A stretch of 64,000 nt of DNA from an uncultured Lachnospiraceae bacterium (GCA_947593735.1 CANQDT010000004.1:1-64000); one strand, 5' to 3'; numbered from the stretch's first letter, positions 44,042 through 52,472 are shown. The notes: a model not told the origin generated them from the letters alone. Numbers and translations: made by a program.

Positions 44042-46108
44042 ATGAACAGACAGGAGTGGGAAGGATTTACAGGCGGTGTCTGGCAGAACGAGATCAATGT
44101 CAGGGATTTCATCCAGAAAAATTTTACCATATACGAAGGCGGAGACGAGTTCCTTGCCGGACCGACGAAGGATACGGAGGATCTGTGGAAGCAGGTTCTG
44201 GATCTGATGCAGAAAGAGAGAGAAGCCGGCGGCGTACTGGATATGGATACGAAGATCGTATCGGGGATCATGTCCCACGGACCTGGTTATTTGGATAAAG
44301 ACAAAGAAAAGATCGTCGGGTTTCAGACGGATAAACCGTTTAAACGGGCGCTGATGCCGAAGGGCGGGATCCGCATGGCGGTCAACGCGTGCAAGGCATA
44401 CGGATACGAGGTGGATCCGGACGTCGTGGAGACTTACACGAAACGGAGGAAGACCCACAATGACGGCGTATTTGATGTCTATACGCCCGAGATGCGCGCC
44501 TGCCGTTCCAGCCATATTATCACCGGCTTGCCGGACGCGTATGGCAGGGGACGGATCATCGGGGACTACCGGCGCGTCGCGCTGTACGGCCTTGACCGCC
44601 TGATCGAAGAGAAGCAGCACCAGAAGGACGGGACCCGCATCGTCATGTACGAGGACGTCATCCGGGACAGGGAGGAGCTGTCGGAGCAGATCAAGGCGCT
44701 GGAGCGGCTGAAACGGCTCGGCGATCTGTACGGATGGGATATTTCCCGGCCCGCGAGCAATACGCAGGAGGCGGTTCAATGGCTGTATTTCGGCTATCTT
44801 GCGGCGGTGAAGGAACAGAACGGCGCGGCGATGAGCCTTGGGAGGACGTCCACATTTCTTGATATCTATGCGGAGCGCGATCTGAGGAACGGAACGTTTA
44901 CGGAGGAACAGATCCAGGAGTTTATCGACCATTTCATTATGAAATTGCGCTGCGTGCGATTCGCGCGTACGCCGGATTATAACGCGCTGTTTTCCGGCGA
45001 CCCGACCTGGGTTACGGAATCCATCGCCGGCATCGGCATCGACGGGCGACCGCTGGTGACCAAAATGTCGTTCCGGTATATCCATACGCTGGAAAATCTC
45101 GGACCCGCCCCGGAACCGAACCTGACGGTTCTGTGGTCGAGCCGGCTCCCGCGGGCGTTTAAGGAATATTGCGCGAAAATGTCGATTCAGACGTCGTCGC
45201 TCCAGTATGAGAACGACGACCTGATGAGGGTGACGCATGGGGATGATTACGCCATCGCGTGCTGCGTGTCGTCCATGCGGGTCGGAAAAGAGATGCAGTT
45301 CTTCGGCGCGCGCGCCAATCTCGCCAAATGCCTGCTGTATGCCATCAACGGCGGGGTCGACGAGGTCACGAAAAAACAGGTCGGACCGAAATACCGTCCG
45401 GTGACGGGCGACTATCTCGATTACGACGACGTGATGAGCAAATATGAGGATATGATGAAATGGCTGGCAGGCGTTTATGTGAACGCGCTGAACATCATCC
45501 ATTATATGCATGATAAATATTGTTATGAGAAGATCCAGATGGCGCTGCACGACCAGGAAGTGAAACGCTACTTTGCGACGGGGATCGCGGGACTGTCCGT
45601 TGTGGCGGATTCCCTGTCGGCGATCCGGTACGCGAAGGTCCGCGCCATCCGTGATGAGGATGGGATCGTCGTGGATTATGAGGTGGAAGGTGATTTTCCG
45701 AAGTATGGGAATAATGACGACCGCGTCGATTCGATCGCGACAGGCATTGTGAAAAAATTCATGAATTATATCCGCGGGAACCACACGTACCGGAACAGCG
45801 TGCCGACGATGTCCATTTTGACGATCACGTCCAATGTGGTTTATGGAAAACATACCGGCTCCACGCCGGACGGAAGAAAGGCGGGCGTTCCGCTGGCGCC
45901 GGGCGCAAACCCGATGCACGGGCGCGACAGCCACGGGGCATTAGCGTCCCTGTCTTCGGTCGCGAAAATCCCGTTTGCCCACGCGCAGGACGGGATCTCC
46001 AATACGTTTTCGATCGTGCCGGGAGCGCTCGGTAAGGACGACGAGATATTTGTCGGCGACCTGGACGTTGACCTGTTCTCCGCGGACGCCGGGAAAACGC
46101 TTCGATAG
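44042..46108 (+). CDS. pflB: Pyruvate formate-lyase core subunit lacking the glycyl-radical domain
   Basis: Converts pyruvate and CoA to acetyl-CoA and formate. The 688 residues contain the whole barrel with the catalytic adjacent cysteines in [14 protein letters not shown] and the late phrases [22 protein letters not shown] and [15 protein letters not shown]. The chain stops right there (SADAGKTLR), where the standard enzyme of about 740-760 residues continues into its C-terminal radical domain with RVSGYAV. That domain is encoded 220 bases downstream as its own gene. The stop is a clean TAG and the downstream genes have their own ribosome sites, so this looks like a true split enzyme, not a sequencing frameshift. 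AAGGAGG 8 bases before ATG supports the start. Confidence 0.93.
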   Translation: MNRQEWEGFTGGVWQNEINVRDFIQKNFTIYEGGDEFLAGPTKDTEDLWKQVLDLMQKEREAGGVLDMDTKIVSGIMSHGPGYLDKDKEKIVGFQTDKPFKRALMPKGGIRMAVNACKAYGYEVDPDVVETYTKRRKTHNDGVFDVYTPEMRACRSSHIITGLPDAYGRGRIIGDYRRVALYGLDRLIEEKQHQKDGTRIVMYEDVIRDREELSEQIKALERLKRLGDLYGWDISRPASNTQEAVQWLYFGYLAAVKEQNGAAMSLGRTSTFLDIYAERDLRNGTFTEEQIQEFIDHFIMKLRCVRFARTPDYNALFSGDPTWVTESIAGIGIDGRPLVTKMSFRYIHTLENLGPAPEPNLTVLWSSRLPRAFKEYCAKMSIQTSSLQYENDDLMRVTHGDDYAIACCVSSMRVGKEMQFFGARANLAKCLLYAINGGVDEVTKKQVGPKYRPVTGDYLDYDDVMSKYEDMMKWLAGVYVNALNIIHYMHDKYCYEKIQMALHDQEVKRYFATGIAGLSVVADSLSAIRYAKVRAIRDEDGIVVDYEVEGDFPKYGNNDDRVDSIATGIVKKFMNYIRGNHTYRNSVPTMSILTITSNVVYGKHTGSTPDGRKAGVPLAPGANPMHGRDSHGALASLSSVAKIPFAHAQDGISNTFSIVPGALGKDDEIFVGDLDVDLFSADAGKTLR

Positions 46109-46124
46109 GATTCAGGAGGACAGT

Positions 46125-46355
46125 ATGGATCAGCAGGAACAGATCAATCACGTTGTGGCGATGCTGGATCAGTTTATGGACGGAGGCGGCGGCCACATGA
46201 ATATCAAAGTGGATGAAACAATGTTGTCGGATCAGGTGCACGTCAGGACGTATAATACGAACGCGTGCCAGGAGGGAATGGCGTGCCAGGTACCGACCGC
46301 CGAATGGGAAGGAGAAGATCAGGATGAGGAATGGAAATCAGAAACAGGTAGATAA
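46125..46355 (+). CDS. Small protein (76 aa) resembling the start of a glycyl-radical domain but without the radical loop
   Basis: Starts 16 bases after pflB with AGGAGGA 4 bases before its [26 protein letters not shown] matches the corresponding stretch of the next gene ([23 protein letters not shown]), but the following RVSGYAV loop is missing. Instead the sequence reads [21 protein letters not shown], with two cysteines, and has an acidic end. It therefore looks like a diverged tandem copy of the radical domain that cannot carry the glycyl radical. It may be a structural partner or regulator of the split lyase. The last 32 bases overlap the next gene. Function unknown. Confidence 0.7.
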   Translation: MDQQEQINHVVAMLDQFMDGGGGHMNIKVDETMLSDQVHVRTYNTNACQEGMACQVPTAEWEGEDQDEEWKSETGR

Positions 46356-46569
46356 TCTGGTCGGATTGCTGGACGGATATACCGAGCAGGGAGGGCATCA
46401 TCTGAATGTCAACGTGTTCGATCGGGAGACATTGATCGACGCCCAGAAGCACCCGGAGAAATATCCGCAGCTGACCGTCCGCGTATCCGGATATGCGGTT
46501 AATTTTATCAAATTGACGAAAGAACAGCAGGACGACGTTATTTCCCGGACCTTCCATGAAGGGATGTGA
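46324..46569 (+). CDS. grcA: Stand-alone glycyl-radical domain of pyruvate formate-lyase (GrcA/YfiD-like)
   Basis: 81 residues carrying the radical site: [19 protein letters not shown], then [18 protein letters not shown] with the Gly that is activated, and the end [10 protein letters not shown] exactly as in full-length lyases. In E. coli the homologous YfiD replaces an oxygen-damaged domain. Here the core subunit has no such domain of its own, so this protein should be essential for activity. AAGGAG 9 bases before ATG 46324 sets the start. pflA starts in the overlapping GTGA. Confidence 0.92.
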   Translation: MRNGNQKQVDNLVGLLDGYTEQGGHHLNVNVFDRETLIDAQKHPEKYPQLTVRVSGYAVNFIKLTKEQQDDVISRTFHEGM

Positions 46570-47330
46570 CGTTGCTGACAGGATATGTCCATTCCATTGA
46601 GACGTTCGGAACCGTCGATGGTCCGGGCGTCCGCTACGTTGTATTTCTTCAGGGATGCCCGATGCGGTGCCTCTACTGCCACAATCCGGATACATGGGAC
46701 ATCGGGGGCGGGCAGCCGAAGACGGTAGCGGAGATCATGGAAGATTATCAAAAATACAGACCGTTCCTGGCAAACGGCGGGCTGACGGTGACAGGCGGCG
46801 AGCCGCTGGTCCAGATGGAATTTGTCCTCGCCCTGTTCCGGGCGGCTGCGGAGCGCGGCATCCATACCTGCCTGGATACGTCCGGCGTGACGTTCCAGCC
46901 CGGCAATGTTGCGCTGATGGAGCGGTTTGACCGGTTGATGGAAGTCACGGATCTGGTGATGCTGGATATCAAGCACATCGACCCGGAGAAACATCTCGCG
47001 CTGACCGGGAAAAAACAGGAGCCGATCCTGGAGTTCGCCCGGTATGTATCCGCGAAGCCGGATACGCAGCTGTGGATCCGACATGTTGTTGTTCCCGGAT
47101 GGACGGATCAGCCGGAATTTCTGGAACGCCTGGGGCAGTTTCTCGCGACGCTGCCGAAGGTCGACGCGCTCGATCTGCTGCTCTACCATACGATGGGCAG
47201 GGAAAAGTATGAAAACCTTGGCATAAACTATCCGCTGGAGGGCGTTCCGGCGATGGAGAAGGAGGGCGCCGTCAGGGCGCGGAATATCGTTCTTCAGGCG
47301 TATCAGAAGGCAAAAAAAACTCTTGCATAG
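46566..47330 (+). CDS. pflA: Pyruvate formate-lyase activating enzyme
   Basis: Radical SAM enzyme that abstracts a hydrogen from the glycine of the radical domain. The cluster motif is CPMRCLYC (C-x3-C-x2-C) at about residues 31-38, and [10 protein letters not shown] is the SAM-binding GGE motif. 254 residues. It starts with GTG overlapping the stop of grcA, so the two are coupled. The downstream ferredoxin may supply electrons. Confidence 0.95.
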   Translation: MTLLTGYVHSIETFGTVDGPGVRYVVFLQGCPMRCLYCHNPDTWDIGGGQPKTVAEIMEDYQKYRPFLANGGLTVTGGEPLVQMEFVLALFRAAAERGIHTCLDTSGVTFQPGNVALMERFDRLMEVTDLVMLDIKHIDPEKHLALTGKKQEPILEFARYVSAKPDTQLWIRHVVVPGWTDQPEFLERLGQFLATLPKVDALDLLLYHTMGREKYENLGINYPLEGVPAMEKEGAVRARNIVLQAYQKAKKTLA

Positions 47331-47351
47331 TGGAAAAAACTGTATTATAGT
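47323..47351 (+). promoter_or_regulatory. Promoter of the ferredoxin gene
   Basis: TTGCAT (47323-47328), 17 bases, TATAGT (47346-47351). The -35 box overlaps the stop codon of pflA. Confidence 0.68.
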
Positions 47352-47389
47352 AGTGCTATACGAAAAGAGTATACAAGGAGGATACAGGT

Positions 47390-47560
47390 ATGGCTTATGT
47401 GATTTCAGAAGATTGTTTATCATGCGGAGCATGTGCGGATCAGTGTCCGGCAGGAGCGATCAGCGAGGGAGATACACAGTATGTGATCGACGCTGACGCA
47501 TGCCTGGATTGCGGAGCGTGCGCGGATCAGTGCCCTGCATCTGCGATTCATGCGGAATAA
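47390..47560 (+). CDS. 2[4Fe-4S] ferredoxin, clostridial type
   Basis: 56-residue electron carrier. Two cluster motifs are complete: CLSCGACADQCPAGAI and CLDCGACADQCPASAI. The two halves are near repeats of each other, as is usual. ATACAAGGAGG gives the ribosome site. It may serve the radical SAM activase or pyruvate metabolism. It is too short for many gene finders but certain by motif. Confidence 0.96.
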   Translation: MAYVISEDCLSCGACADQCPAGAISEGDTQYVIDADACLDCGACADQCPASAIHAE

Positions 47561-47580
47561 TCATCGAGAAGAGAAACGAA

Positions 47581-47644
47581 CTGCCGCACAGTGACGAAAC
47601 GGAAGCGAAACGGATGAAAGTCCCGCGCCTGCATTGTGCGGCAG
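47581..47644. repeat. 10-bp perfect inverted repeat upstream of the DUF1858 gene
   Basis: CTGCCGCACA (47581-47590) and TGTGCGGCAG (47635-47644) with 44 bases between and no T-run. It could be a leader structure or a protein site; otherwise the 171-base gap shows nothing. Confidence 0.5.
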
Positions 47645-47731
47645 TCCTGTATTATCAGGAGATGGAACGCGCCGCGGGATATCATCCGGGACGCGGACAG
47701 ATCAGAACAGAAAGAACAGGAGGAATACGCC

Positions 47732-47944
47732 ATGGCAAAGATAACAAAGGATATGTTGATCGGGGATACGCTCCGGATCGACGCCAATCTGGTTCCGATT
47801 TTTCTTGCTTCCGGCATGCATTGCCTCGGCTGCCCTTCCGCGCAGGCGGAAACGATCGAGCAGGCGGCGATGGTACACGGGCTGGACGCGGACGAGCTGG
47901 TTGGGAAGCTGAATGAGTATCTGGAAGCGAAAGAAAACGCGTAG
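47732..47944 (+). CDS. DUF1858 / redox-disulfide domain protein, 70 aa
   Basis: Small helical protein of the ScdA N-terminal type, recognised by AKITKDMLIGDTLRIDANLV and the cysteine pair GMHCLGCPSAQAETIEQAAM. The family is often encoded beside hybrid-cluster proteins and is thought to take part in redox or iron-sulfur stress. Here it is encoded between ferredoxin and rubrerythrin, which agrees. AGGAGG 8 bases before ATG. Confidence 0.88.
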   Translation: MAKITKDMLIGDTLRIDANLVPIFLASGMHCLGCPSAQAETIEQAAMVHGLDADELVGKLNEYLEAKENA

Positions 47945-47992
47945 GAAACGCACCGCGTTTTTCCGAGAATGTTGACGACAGGAGGGGTGACG

Positions 47993-48532
47993 ATGGAACT
48001 GAAAGGAAGCAAAACCGAACAAAACCTGATGGAAGCAATGGCTGGAGAAAGCATTGCCCGCAATAAGTATACGTACTTCGCGTCCAAAGCGAAGAAGGAC
48101 GGATATCAGCAGATCGCGTCGATCTTTGAGGAGACCGCGAACAATGAGAAAGAACACGCGAAGATCTGGTTCAAGTATCTCAACGGAGGCGCTGTCGGCA
48201 GTACGGAGGAGAACCTGCTGAAAGCGGCGGAAGGCGAGAATTTTGAATGGACCGATATGTATGACCGCATGGCGAAGGAAGCCAGGGAAGAAGGCTTCGA
48301 TGAGATTGCCGACCGGTTTGAGATGGTCGGGAGGATCGAAAAAGAACATGAGGAACGGTTCCGCCGGCTTCTCGCGAATGTAAAGGAAGGGCTTGTATTC
48401 TCCAAGGATAACGACGCGGTTTGGATCTGCGCGAACTGCGGCCATGTCGTGATCGGCAGGCAGGCTCCGGAGATCTGCCCGGTATGCGCGCATCCGCAGG
48501 CATATTTCCAGGTAAAAGCGGAGAATTATTAA
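47993..48532 (+). CDS. rbr: Rubrerythrin
   Basis: Non-haem di-iron peroxidase that protects anaerobes from hydrogen peroxide. The four-helix part has the two E-x2-H type motifs ([13 protein letters not shown] and [11 protein letters not shown]). The C-terminal rubredoxin-like knuckle is CANCGHV..CPVCAHP. 179 residues. GGAGGGG lies upstream of ATG 47993; the in-frame start at 47969 has none. Followed by a terminator. Confidence 0.95.
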   Translation: MELKGSKTEQNLMEAMAGESIARNKYTYFASKAKKDGYQQIASIFEETANNEKEHAKIWFKYLNGGAVGSTEENLLKAAEGENFEWTDMYDRMAKEAREEGFDEIADRFEMVGRIEKEHEERFRRLLANVKEGLVFSKDNDAVWICANCGHVVIGRQAPEICPVCAHPQAYFQVKAENY

Positions 48533-48557
48533 ACTTACGGCAGAAAGAAACGAAGCG

Positions 48558-48597
48558 AGGGATGGGATCCGGCTATGAGCGGGGTTCCATCCCTTTT
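48558..48597 (+). terminator. Terminator after rubrerythrin
   Basis: AGGGATGG pairs with CCATCCCT around a GC-rich 21-base loop, followed by TTTT. Confidence 0.72.
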
Positions 48598-48682
48598 GAT
48601 ATCCGGACGCGGTCGGACGGTTTTATGAATAAATCTTCCTGTTTTTCATATGTATATAAGGAAAGACCGGGAACGATTGGAT

Positions 48683-49477
48683 ATGAAGAATAAAGCTGTT
48701 TTTCTCTTTGTTTTTTACGCGCTGTTCATTGGATTGTGTTATACGCTGAATCAGTATGAGACGATCCCGACGGGAAAGACGAAAGTCAAAAAAAATACCG
48801 AACCGGGCAAGATCATGGTGATCGACGCGGGCCACGGCGGGATGGATCCCGGCAAAGTCGGGGTCAACAACGCTCTGGAGAAGGATGTGAATCTTTCCAT
48901 CGTAAAAAAACTGAAAGCGCTGATGGAAAAGGAGGGCGTCCGGGTCATCCTGACGCGGGATTCCGATAAGGCGCTGTACCGTTCCTCCGATACGCACAAA
49001 AAATCGGCGGATCTGCAGAGGCGTACCAATCTGATCACGGAGTCCAAGGCGGATCTGGTCGTCAGCATCCACCAGAACAGTTTTCCGTCGCCGGATGTAA
49101 AAGGGGCGCAGGTGTTTTATTATGAGGATTCCCCGGAAAGCGAGATGCTGGCGCAATGCGTACAGGATCGCCTGCGCGCGGATCTGGATCCGGAGAATAA
49201 GAGGGAGATCAAGCCGAACGCGTCGTATTATCTTCTGAAACAGAACCCGTGCCCGATGGTGATCGTGGAATGTGGATTTTTGTCCAATCCGGAAGAAGCG
49301 GATCTGCTGATCACGGACGAATACCAGGACAGGATCGCGCGGGCGGTTCGGAAAGGCGTGCTGGATTATTGGAAACAGGAGAGCGATTCCGCCGGGGAAG
49401 AACAGAAACAGCCGGAGAAACAGCCGGCGATGATCCGATATACAAAAAGGGGTGTCGTGTCTCGATTATCGTGCTGA
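48683..49477 (+). CDS. N-acetylmuramoyl-L-alanine amidase, CwlD-like
   Basis: Zinc amidase (Amidase_3) of about 264 residues. It has an N-terminal membrane or signal segment (AVFLFVFYALFIGLCYTL), then IDAGHGGMDPGKVG with the first zinc His, the Glu of NNALEKDVNLSIV, SIHQNSF with the second His, and the catalytic Glu in MVIVECGFLSNPEEA. The form fits CwlD, which makes muramic lactam in spore cortex, but vegetative amidases look alike. The tail after YWKQESDSAGEEQ is low-complexity. ATG 48683 opens the hydrophobic segment directly; ATG 48650 is also in frame. Confidence 0.9.
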   Translation: MKNKAVFLFVFYALFIGLCYTLNQYETIPTGKTKVKKNTEPGKIMVIDAGHGGMDPGKVGVNNALEKDVNLSIVKKLKALMEKEGVRVILTRDSDKALYRSSDTHKKSADLQRRTNLITESKADLVVSIHQNSFPSPDVKGAQVFYYEDSPESEMLAQCVQDRLRADLDPENKREIKPNASYYLLKQNPCPMVIVECGFLSNPEEADLLITDEYQDRIARAVRKGVLDYWKQESDSAGEEQKQPEKQPAMIRYTKRGVVSRLSC

Positions 49478-49479
49478 CC

Positions 49480-49569
49480 GGCTGTCTCAGCGGCGTCTGG
49501 TATCCTGTCATCCTCATCTGCCCGGCGCAGGGACCGGGATATCTGGTTGCCGGCTGAAACAGCCTTTTT
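49480..49569 (+). terminator. Long-loop terminator after the amidase gene
   Basis: GGCTGTCTCAGC (49480-49491) pairs with GCTGAAACAGCC (49553-49564), one mismatch, followed by TTTTT. The loop of about 60 bases contains further pairing. The stretch to 49720 shows nothing else clear. Confidence 0.65.
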
Positions 49570-49721
49570 ACTGTGAGAGATCATCATGGCAAGTGGTGTG
49601 ATATGTTAAGAAAAAAATGAGAATGATCCGGAATATGGATATTATACACATAATTTCCAAAATTTACAAGCATAACTTTTTTTCTACAAAATCTTTTGTA
49701 AGAATTGGCAGAGAAAAAGAC

Positions 49722-49750
49722 TTTACACAATGAATAAAAATGAGTATACT
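49722..49750 (+). promoter_or_regulatory. Promoter of mecA
   Basis: TTTACA (49722-49727), 17 bases, TATACT (49745-49750). A small palindrome CAAATC-GAA-GATTTG (49758-49772) lies at the predicted transcription start. Confidence 0.7.
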
Positions 49751-49803
49751 AATAATACAAATCGAAGATTTGTGAGTAATATACGTTGAAGGGAAGTGAT
49801 TCT

Positions 49804-50553
49804 ATGAAAATAGAACGACTGAACGAAAACCAAATTCGATGCACCCTGAACAAAAAAGACCTCGCGGAGCGGGAGATGGTCATTACCGAGCTGGCATACG
49901 GCACGGACAAAGCCCGCAAGCTGTTTCAGGAAATGATGCAGCAGGCTGCCGAGGAATGTGATTTTGATGCAGAAAATATCCCGTTAATGATAGAAGCGAT
50001 ACCAATGAATGCGGATTGTCTGGTGCTGGTCATCACCAAGGTTGAGGATCCGGAAGAACTGGATACCCGGTTTTCCAGATTCACCAGACCGGGCGAGGAT
50101 GATGTCCCGGACGATATGGCAGGGAACATGGAACAGACGATACAGGACATCATTGGACCGGAGTTGGACGATTTACTTAGACGGGCGATGGAGCTCGGCC
50201 GGGTCAAAACCAGCAAGGAACTGAATGAGAAAATAGAAGAAAATGGGAAAGTTCCGCTGTATACCATTTTTTCCTTTGACGAATTTGATTCGATTGCCCA
50301 GGTTTCCCGGGTATTGGCGCCGTTTTATAAAGGGGATAACGCGTTATATCAGGATCCGGCGACCGAACGGTATTATCTGGTCGTGAATTTTCAGGGTGGA
50401 ACGATGGCGGAGTATCACCGCGCGATCCATGTGCTGTTGGATTTTGGCAAAAAAGAAAAAATGCCGTCCACGAGAGTGCAGTTTTTCAGAGAGCATTTTT
50501 CTATTCTGTATGACAAGCACGCCATACAGACGATCGCGCAGCAGGAGCAATAA
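49804..50553 (+). CDS. mecA: Adaptor protein MecA
   Basis: Adaptor that delivers substrates to the ClpC-ClpP protease; in Bacillus it targets ComK. The N-terminal domain starts KIERLNENQIRCTLNKKDLAER. A linker rich in acidic residues follows (DDVPDDMAGNMEQ), then the C-terminal ClpC-binding domain with TIFSFDEFDSIAQVSRVL and YYLVVNFQGG. About 249 residues. ATG 49804 begins the family homology; the upstream in-frame codon at 49786 is not needed. Confidence 0.93.
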   Translation: MKIERLNENQIRCTLNKKDLAEREMVITELAYGTDKARKLFQEMMQQAAEECDFDAENIPLMIEAIPMNADCLVLVITKVEDPEELDTRFSRFTRPGEDDVPDDMAGNMEQTIQDIIGPELDDLLRRAMELGRVKTSKELNEKIEENGKVPLYTIFSFDEFDSIAQVSRVLAPFYKGDNALYQDPATERYYLVVNFQGGTMAEYHRAIHVLLDFGKKEKMPSTRVQFFREHFSILYDKHAIQTIAQQEQ

Positions 50554-50563
50554 AATATGCATG

Positions 50564-50634
50564 AAAAAAAGGGGACTCCCCTCTGACGGAACGGCAGGAT
50601 ACGCGATCCGTCAGGACGGACGTCCTCTTTTTTT
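50564..50634. terminator. Bidirectional terminator between mecA and the second GntR-LacI gene
   Basis: Central hairpin CTGACGGA (50583-50590) with TCCGTCAG (50607-50614). On the plus strand it ends in CTCTTTTTTT. On the minus strand it ends in AGGGGAGTCCCCT followed by seven T, so both convergent genes can stop here. Confidence 0.75.
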
Positions 50635-50664
50635 ATGTCACAGGAAATTTCGTCCTGTGACATA
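50634..50664. repeat. 12-bp perfect inverted repeat
   Basis: TATGTCACAGGA (50634-50645) and TCCTGTGACATA (50653-50664) with a 7-base loop, directly beside the terminator. There is no T-run on either side that would make it a terminator by itself. Confidence 0.75.
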
Positions 50665-50711
50665 AAAAGCCTCCGGCTGGATGCGCAGCTCGCAGAGAGG
50701 AAACTGCTGCT

Positions 50712-51848
50712 TCACAGCCTGCGGGGCGCTCCGGTTGAAGAACGCGTGATCAGCCGGACCGGAACGGTGAAGGACTGTGCGGGCGCCGCAGGATCGCCCA
50801 TCGAGGCGAGCAGCGCGTCGCTGATCGATTGACCGATCAGGGAAAAATCCTGCGCCGCCGTGGTCAGCCCGGCAGATTCGGCAAACGACAGGTTGTCGAA
50901 GCCGCATAAGCTCAGATCTCCCGGCACATCCAGATCAAGGAGCGCGCAGCACGAACGGATCAGGGACGCGACAAAATCGTTTTCCGCGAGAATCGCGGTG
51001 ACGCCACTGTCATATAATTGTTTTACCGTAACCGCCATCGGGTGCTCCCGGCTTGTGATCGGCTCGTCATAGGGCAGCTTGTGTTCATAAGAGATAATAT
51101 TCGCGGGAGACGGGGACAGCCCAGCGACGCGGAGCTGGTGCAGATAGCCGCCGAACCGGTTCCGCACGGACGAGGTCGTTTCCATAGGCGCCGCGGCAAA
51201 AAAAGCGATGTTTTTATGCCCGAGGGAGAGCAAATGCTCGGTCAGGAGTCGCCCGCCCTCAAAATTGTCGGATACGACATTGTGGACATAAGGGCAATCG
51301 GTTGATTTGTCCATGATGACGACGGGAATCCCCCTCATTGCGAAAGAATTGATCGCCGACAGATGGATCTGGTCGGTGATCGGGTAATAGATTAGACCGC
51401 TGATATCCTGGGATCGGAGCATCGACAGGATTTTTTTCTCATTTTTCAGCGACCGGTCGGAGACGTATAAGTTTAAAAAATGCCCGGTCCGGTCCAGCGA
51501 CTGATGCAGGACCCGGATCGTTTCGGACAGCCCGCCGATCGCCATGTCGAACGGGAGAAGGAGGGAAACGGTTTTGGATCCGGAGGGAAGGCGGTCGGCA
51601 TGGGAAATCACATTCTGCGCGTTGAGCGCGACAAAGCTGCCGACGCCCCGCTTCCGATACAGGACGCCCATATGCTCCAGCTCCGTGATCGCGCGCTTGG
51701 CGGTGATCCGGCTGACGCCGTACTGCTCTGACAACATCTTCTCCGTACACAGAGGTTTGGCGTAGGAAAACTCCTGGCGTTCGATCTGCGCGATGAGATC
51801 GTCCATAATAGTTTGATATTTCGGTTTGTTCCTCTCATACGTTTCCAT
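50712..51848 (-). CDS. GntR-LacI hybrid transcription regulator, paralogue of the one encoded at 23656
   Basis: 378-residue regulator with GntR winged helix (LSEQYGVSRITAKRAITELEHMG, RKRGVGSFV) and LacI-like sugar-sensing domain (KTVSLLLPFDMAIGG, PVVIMDKSTDCPYVHNVVSDN, LSLCGFDNLSFAESAG). The two paralogues match closely through both domains, for example KPKYQ, SVRNRFGGYL and CPYVHNVV/CPYIHNVA. They probably sense related sugars. This one is divergent from the GH38 mannosidase gene and likely controls it. GGAG 7 bases before ATG 51848 sets the start. The frame runs further upstream into the tandem repeats, which I regard as non-coding. Confidence 0.9.
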   Translation of the reverse strand: METYERNKPKYQTIMDDLIAQIERQEFSYAKPLCTEKMLSEQYGVSRITAKRAITELEHMGVLYRKRGVGSFVALNAQNVISHADRLPSGSKTVSLLLPFDMAIGGLSETIRVLHQSLDRTGHFLNLYVSDRSLKNEKKILSMLRSQDISGLIYYPITDQIHLSAINSFAMRGIPVVIMDKSTDCPYVHNVVSDNFEGGRLLTEHLLSLGHKNIAFFAAAPMETTSSVRNRFGGYLHQLRVAGLSPSPANIISYEHKLPYDEPITSREHPMAVTVKQLYDSGVTAILAENDFVASLIRSCCALLDLDVPGDLSLCGFDNLSFAESAGLTTAAQDFSLIGQSISDALLASMGDPAAPAQSFTVPVRLITRSSTGAPRRL

Positions 51849-51876
51849 CGTTTTCTCCAATAATAGGATATGTGCA

Positions 51877-52278
51877 CATTTCCCCAAAGGAAAATGGCTC
51901 CTTTTCGGTGTTGTGCGGGTAAAAAGGGGAATCACATGATACCTCGGATTGCTCCGTACTGCGTACTCGCGCAATCCGGCAACACCTCAAATCCGCGCAT
52001 TTTCCCAAGGGAAATGGCTCCTTTTCGGTGTTGTGCGGGCAAAAGGGGAATCACATGATACCTCGGATTGCTCCGTACTGCGTACTCGCGCAATCCGGCA
52101 ACACCTCAAATCCGCGCATTTTCCCAAGGGAAATGGCTCCTTTTCGGTGTTGTGCGGGCAAAAGGGGAATCACATGATACCTCGGATTGCTCCGTACTGC
52201 GTACTCGCGCAATCCGGCAACACCTCAAATCCGCGCATTTCCCCAAGGGAAATGGCTTCTTTTCGGTGTTGTGCGGGT
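51877..52278. repeat. Tandem array of a 119/120-bp structured repeat, about 3.3 copies
   Basis: The landmark CTTTTCGGTG recurs at 51901, 52021, 52140 and 52259, so the period is 120, 119 and 119 bases; copies are nearly identical. Each unit can fold: GGTGTTG pairs with CAACACC, and CGGATTG with CAATCCG inside it. Unit length is not a multiple of three and the small frames in it shift between copies, so it is not a protein repeat. It lies wholly inside the predicted leader of the regulator gene. Confidence 0.93.
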
Positions 52279-52324
52279 TTCAAGGTTATGCATTTTTGCG
52301 TAAACGCAAATGCATAACTTTGAA
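52279..52324. repeat. Long hairpin next to the tandem array
   Basis: TTCAAGGTTATGCAT (52279-52293) pairs with ATGCATAACTTTGAA (52309-52323) with a single G-U type mismatch. An inner stem TTGCG/CGCAA closes a TAAA loop. On the minus strand it would be at the very 5' end of the regulator transcript. Confidence 0.8.
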
Positions 52325-52336
52325 AGCCCTGGTATC

Positions 52337-52365
52337 ATTATAATAAATTTCGGGGTGTGTGTCAA
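52337..52365 (-). promoter_or_regulatory. Consensus promoter reading leftward towards the regulator
   Basis: Minus strand TTGACA (52360-52365), 17 bases, TATAAT (52337-52342): a perfect sigma-A match. Transcription would start near 52330 and pass through the hairpin and the whole repeat array, about 480 bases, before the regulator start codon. Confidence 0.78.
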
Positions 52366-52384
52366 TGATAGATCAAATAGGAAT

Positions 52385-52396
52385 ATGATATATCAT
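52385..52396. promoter_or_regulatory. Palindromic candidate operator between divergent promoters
   Basis: ATGATATATCAT is a perfect 12-base palindrome lying 20 bases upstream of the leftward -35 box and 35 bases upstream of the rightward -35 box. Confidence 0.4.
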
Positions 52397-52430
52397 TAAA
52401 AGATTTTTGGCGGAAACAGAGAAATAATCG

Positions 52431-52459
52431 TTGACAGAGAAACAGGGTGATGGTATATT
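52431..52459 (+). promoter_or_regulatory. Promoter of the GH38-SGNH operon
   Basis: TTGACA (52431-52436), 17 bases, TATATT (52454-52459) with a TG just before the -10 box. Confidence 0.78.
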
Positions 52460-52472
52460 TGGTATATCAAAT
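52457..52472. promoter_or_regulatory. AraR-like candidate operator overlapping the GH38 promoter
   Basis: ATTTGGTATATCAAAT is a 16-base near-palindrome (two mismatches to perfect symmetry) of the same form as known AraR operators (ATTTG...CAAAT). It covers the -10 box and start point, a position expected for repression by the divergent GntR-LacI regulator. Confidence 0.55.

Noticed and set aside
44003..45934. 643-codon frame antisense to pflB
   Set aside because: Shadow of the conserved lyase frame; composition is unnatural and there is no ribosome site.
46000..46569. Sequencing frameshift splitting a normal pyruvate formate-lyase
   Set aside because: Each of the three frames has its own ribosome site and start, and the middle frame is an extra partial domain copy that a simple indel cannot produce.
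51877..52278. CRISPR array
   Set aside because: The units are 119-120 bases and nearly identical along their length, with no short repeat plus unique spacer pattern and no cas genes.
51870..52343. Small frames across the tandem repeats (for example 122 codons at 51949)
   Set aside because: Unit length of 119/120 bases shifts the frame between copies; there is no ribosome site, and RNA-like inverted repeats explain the conservation better.
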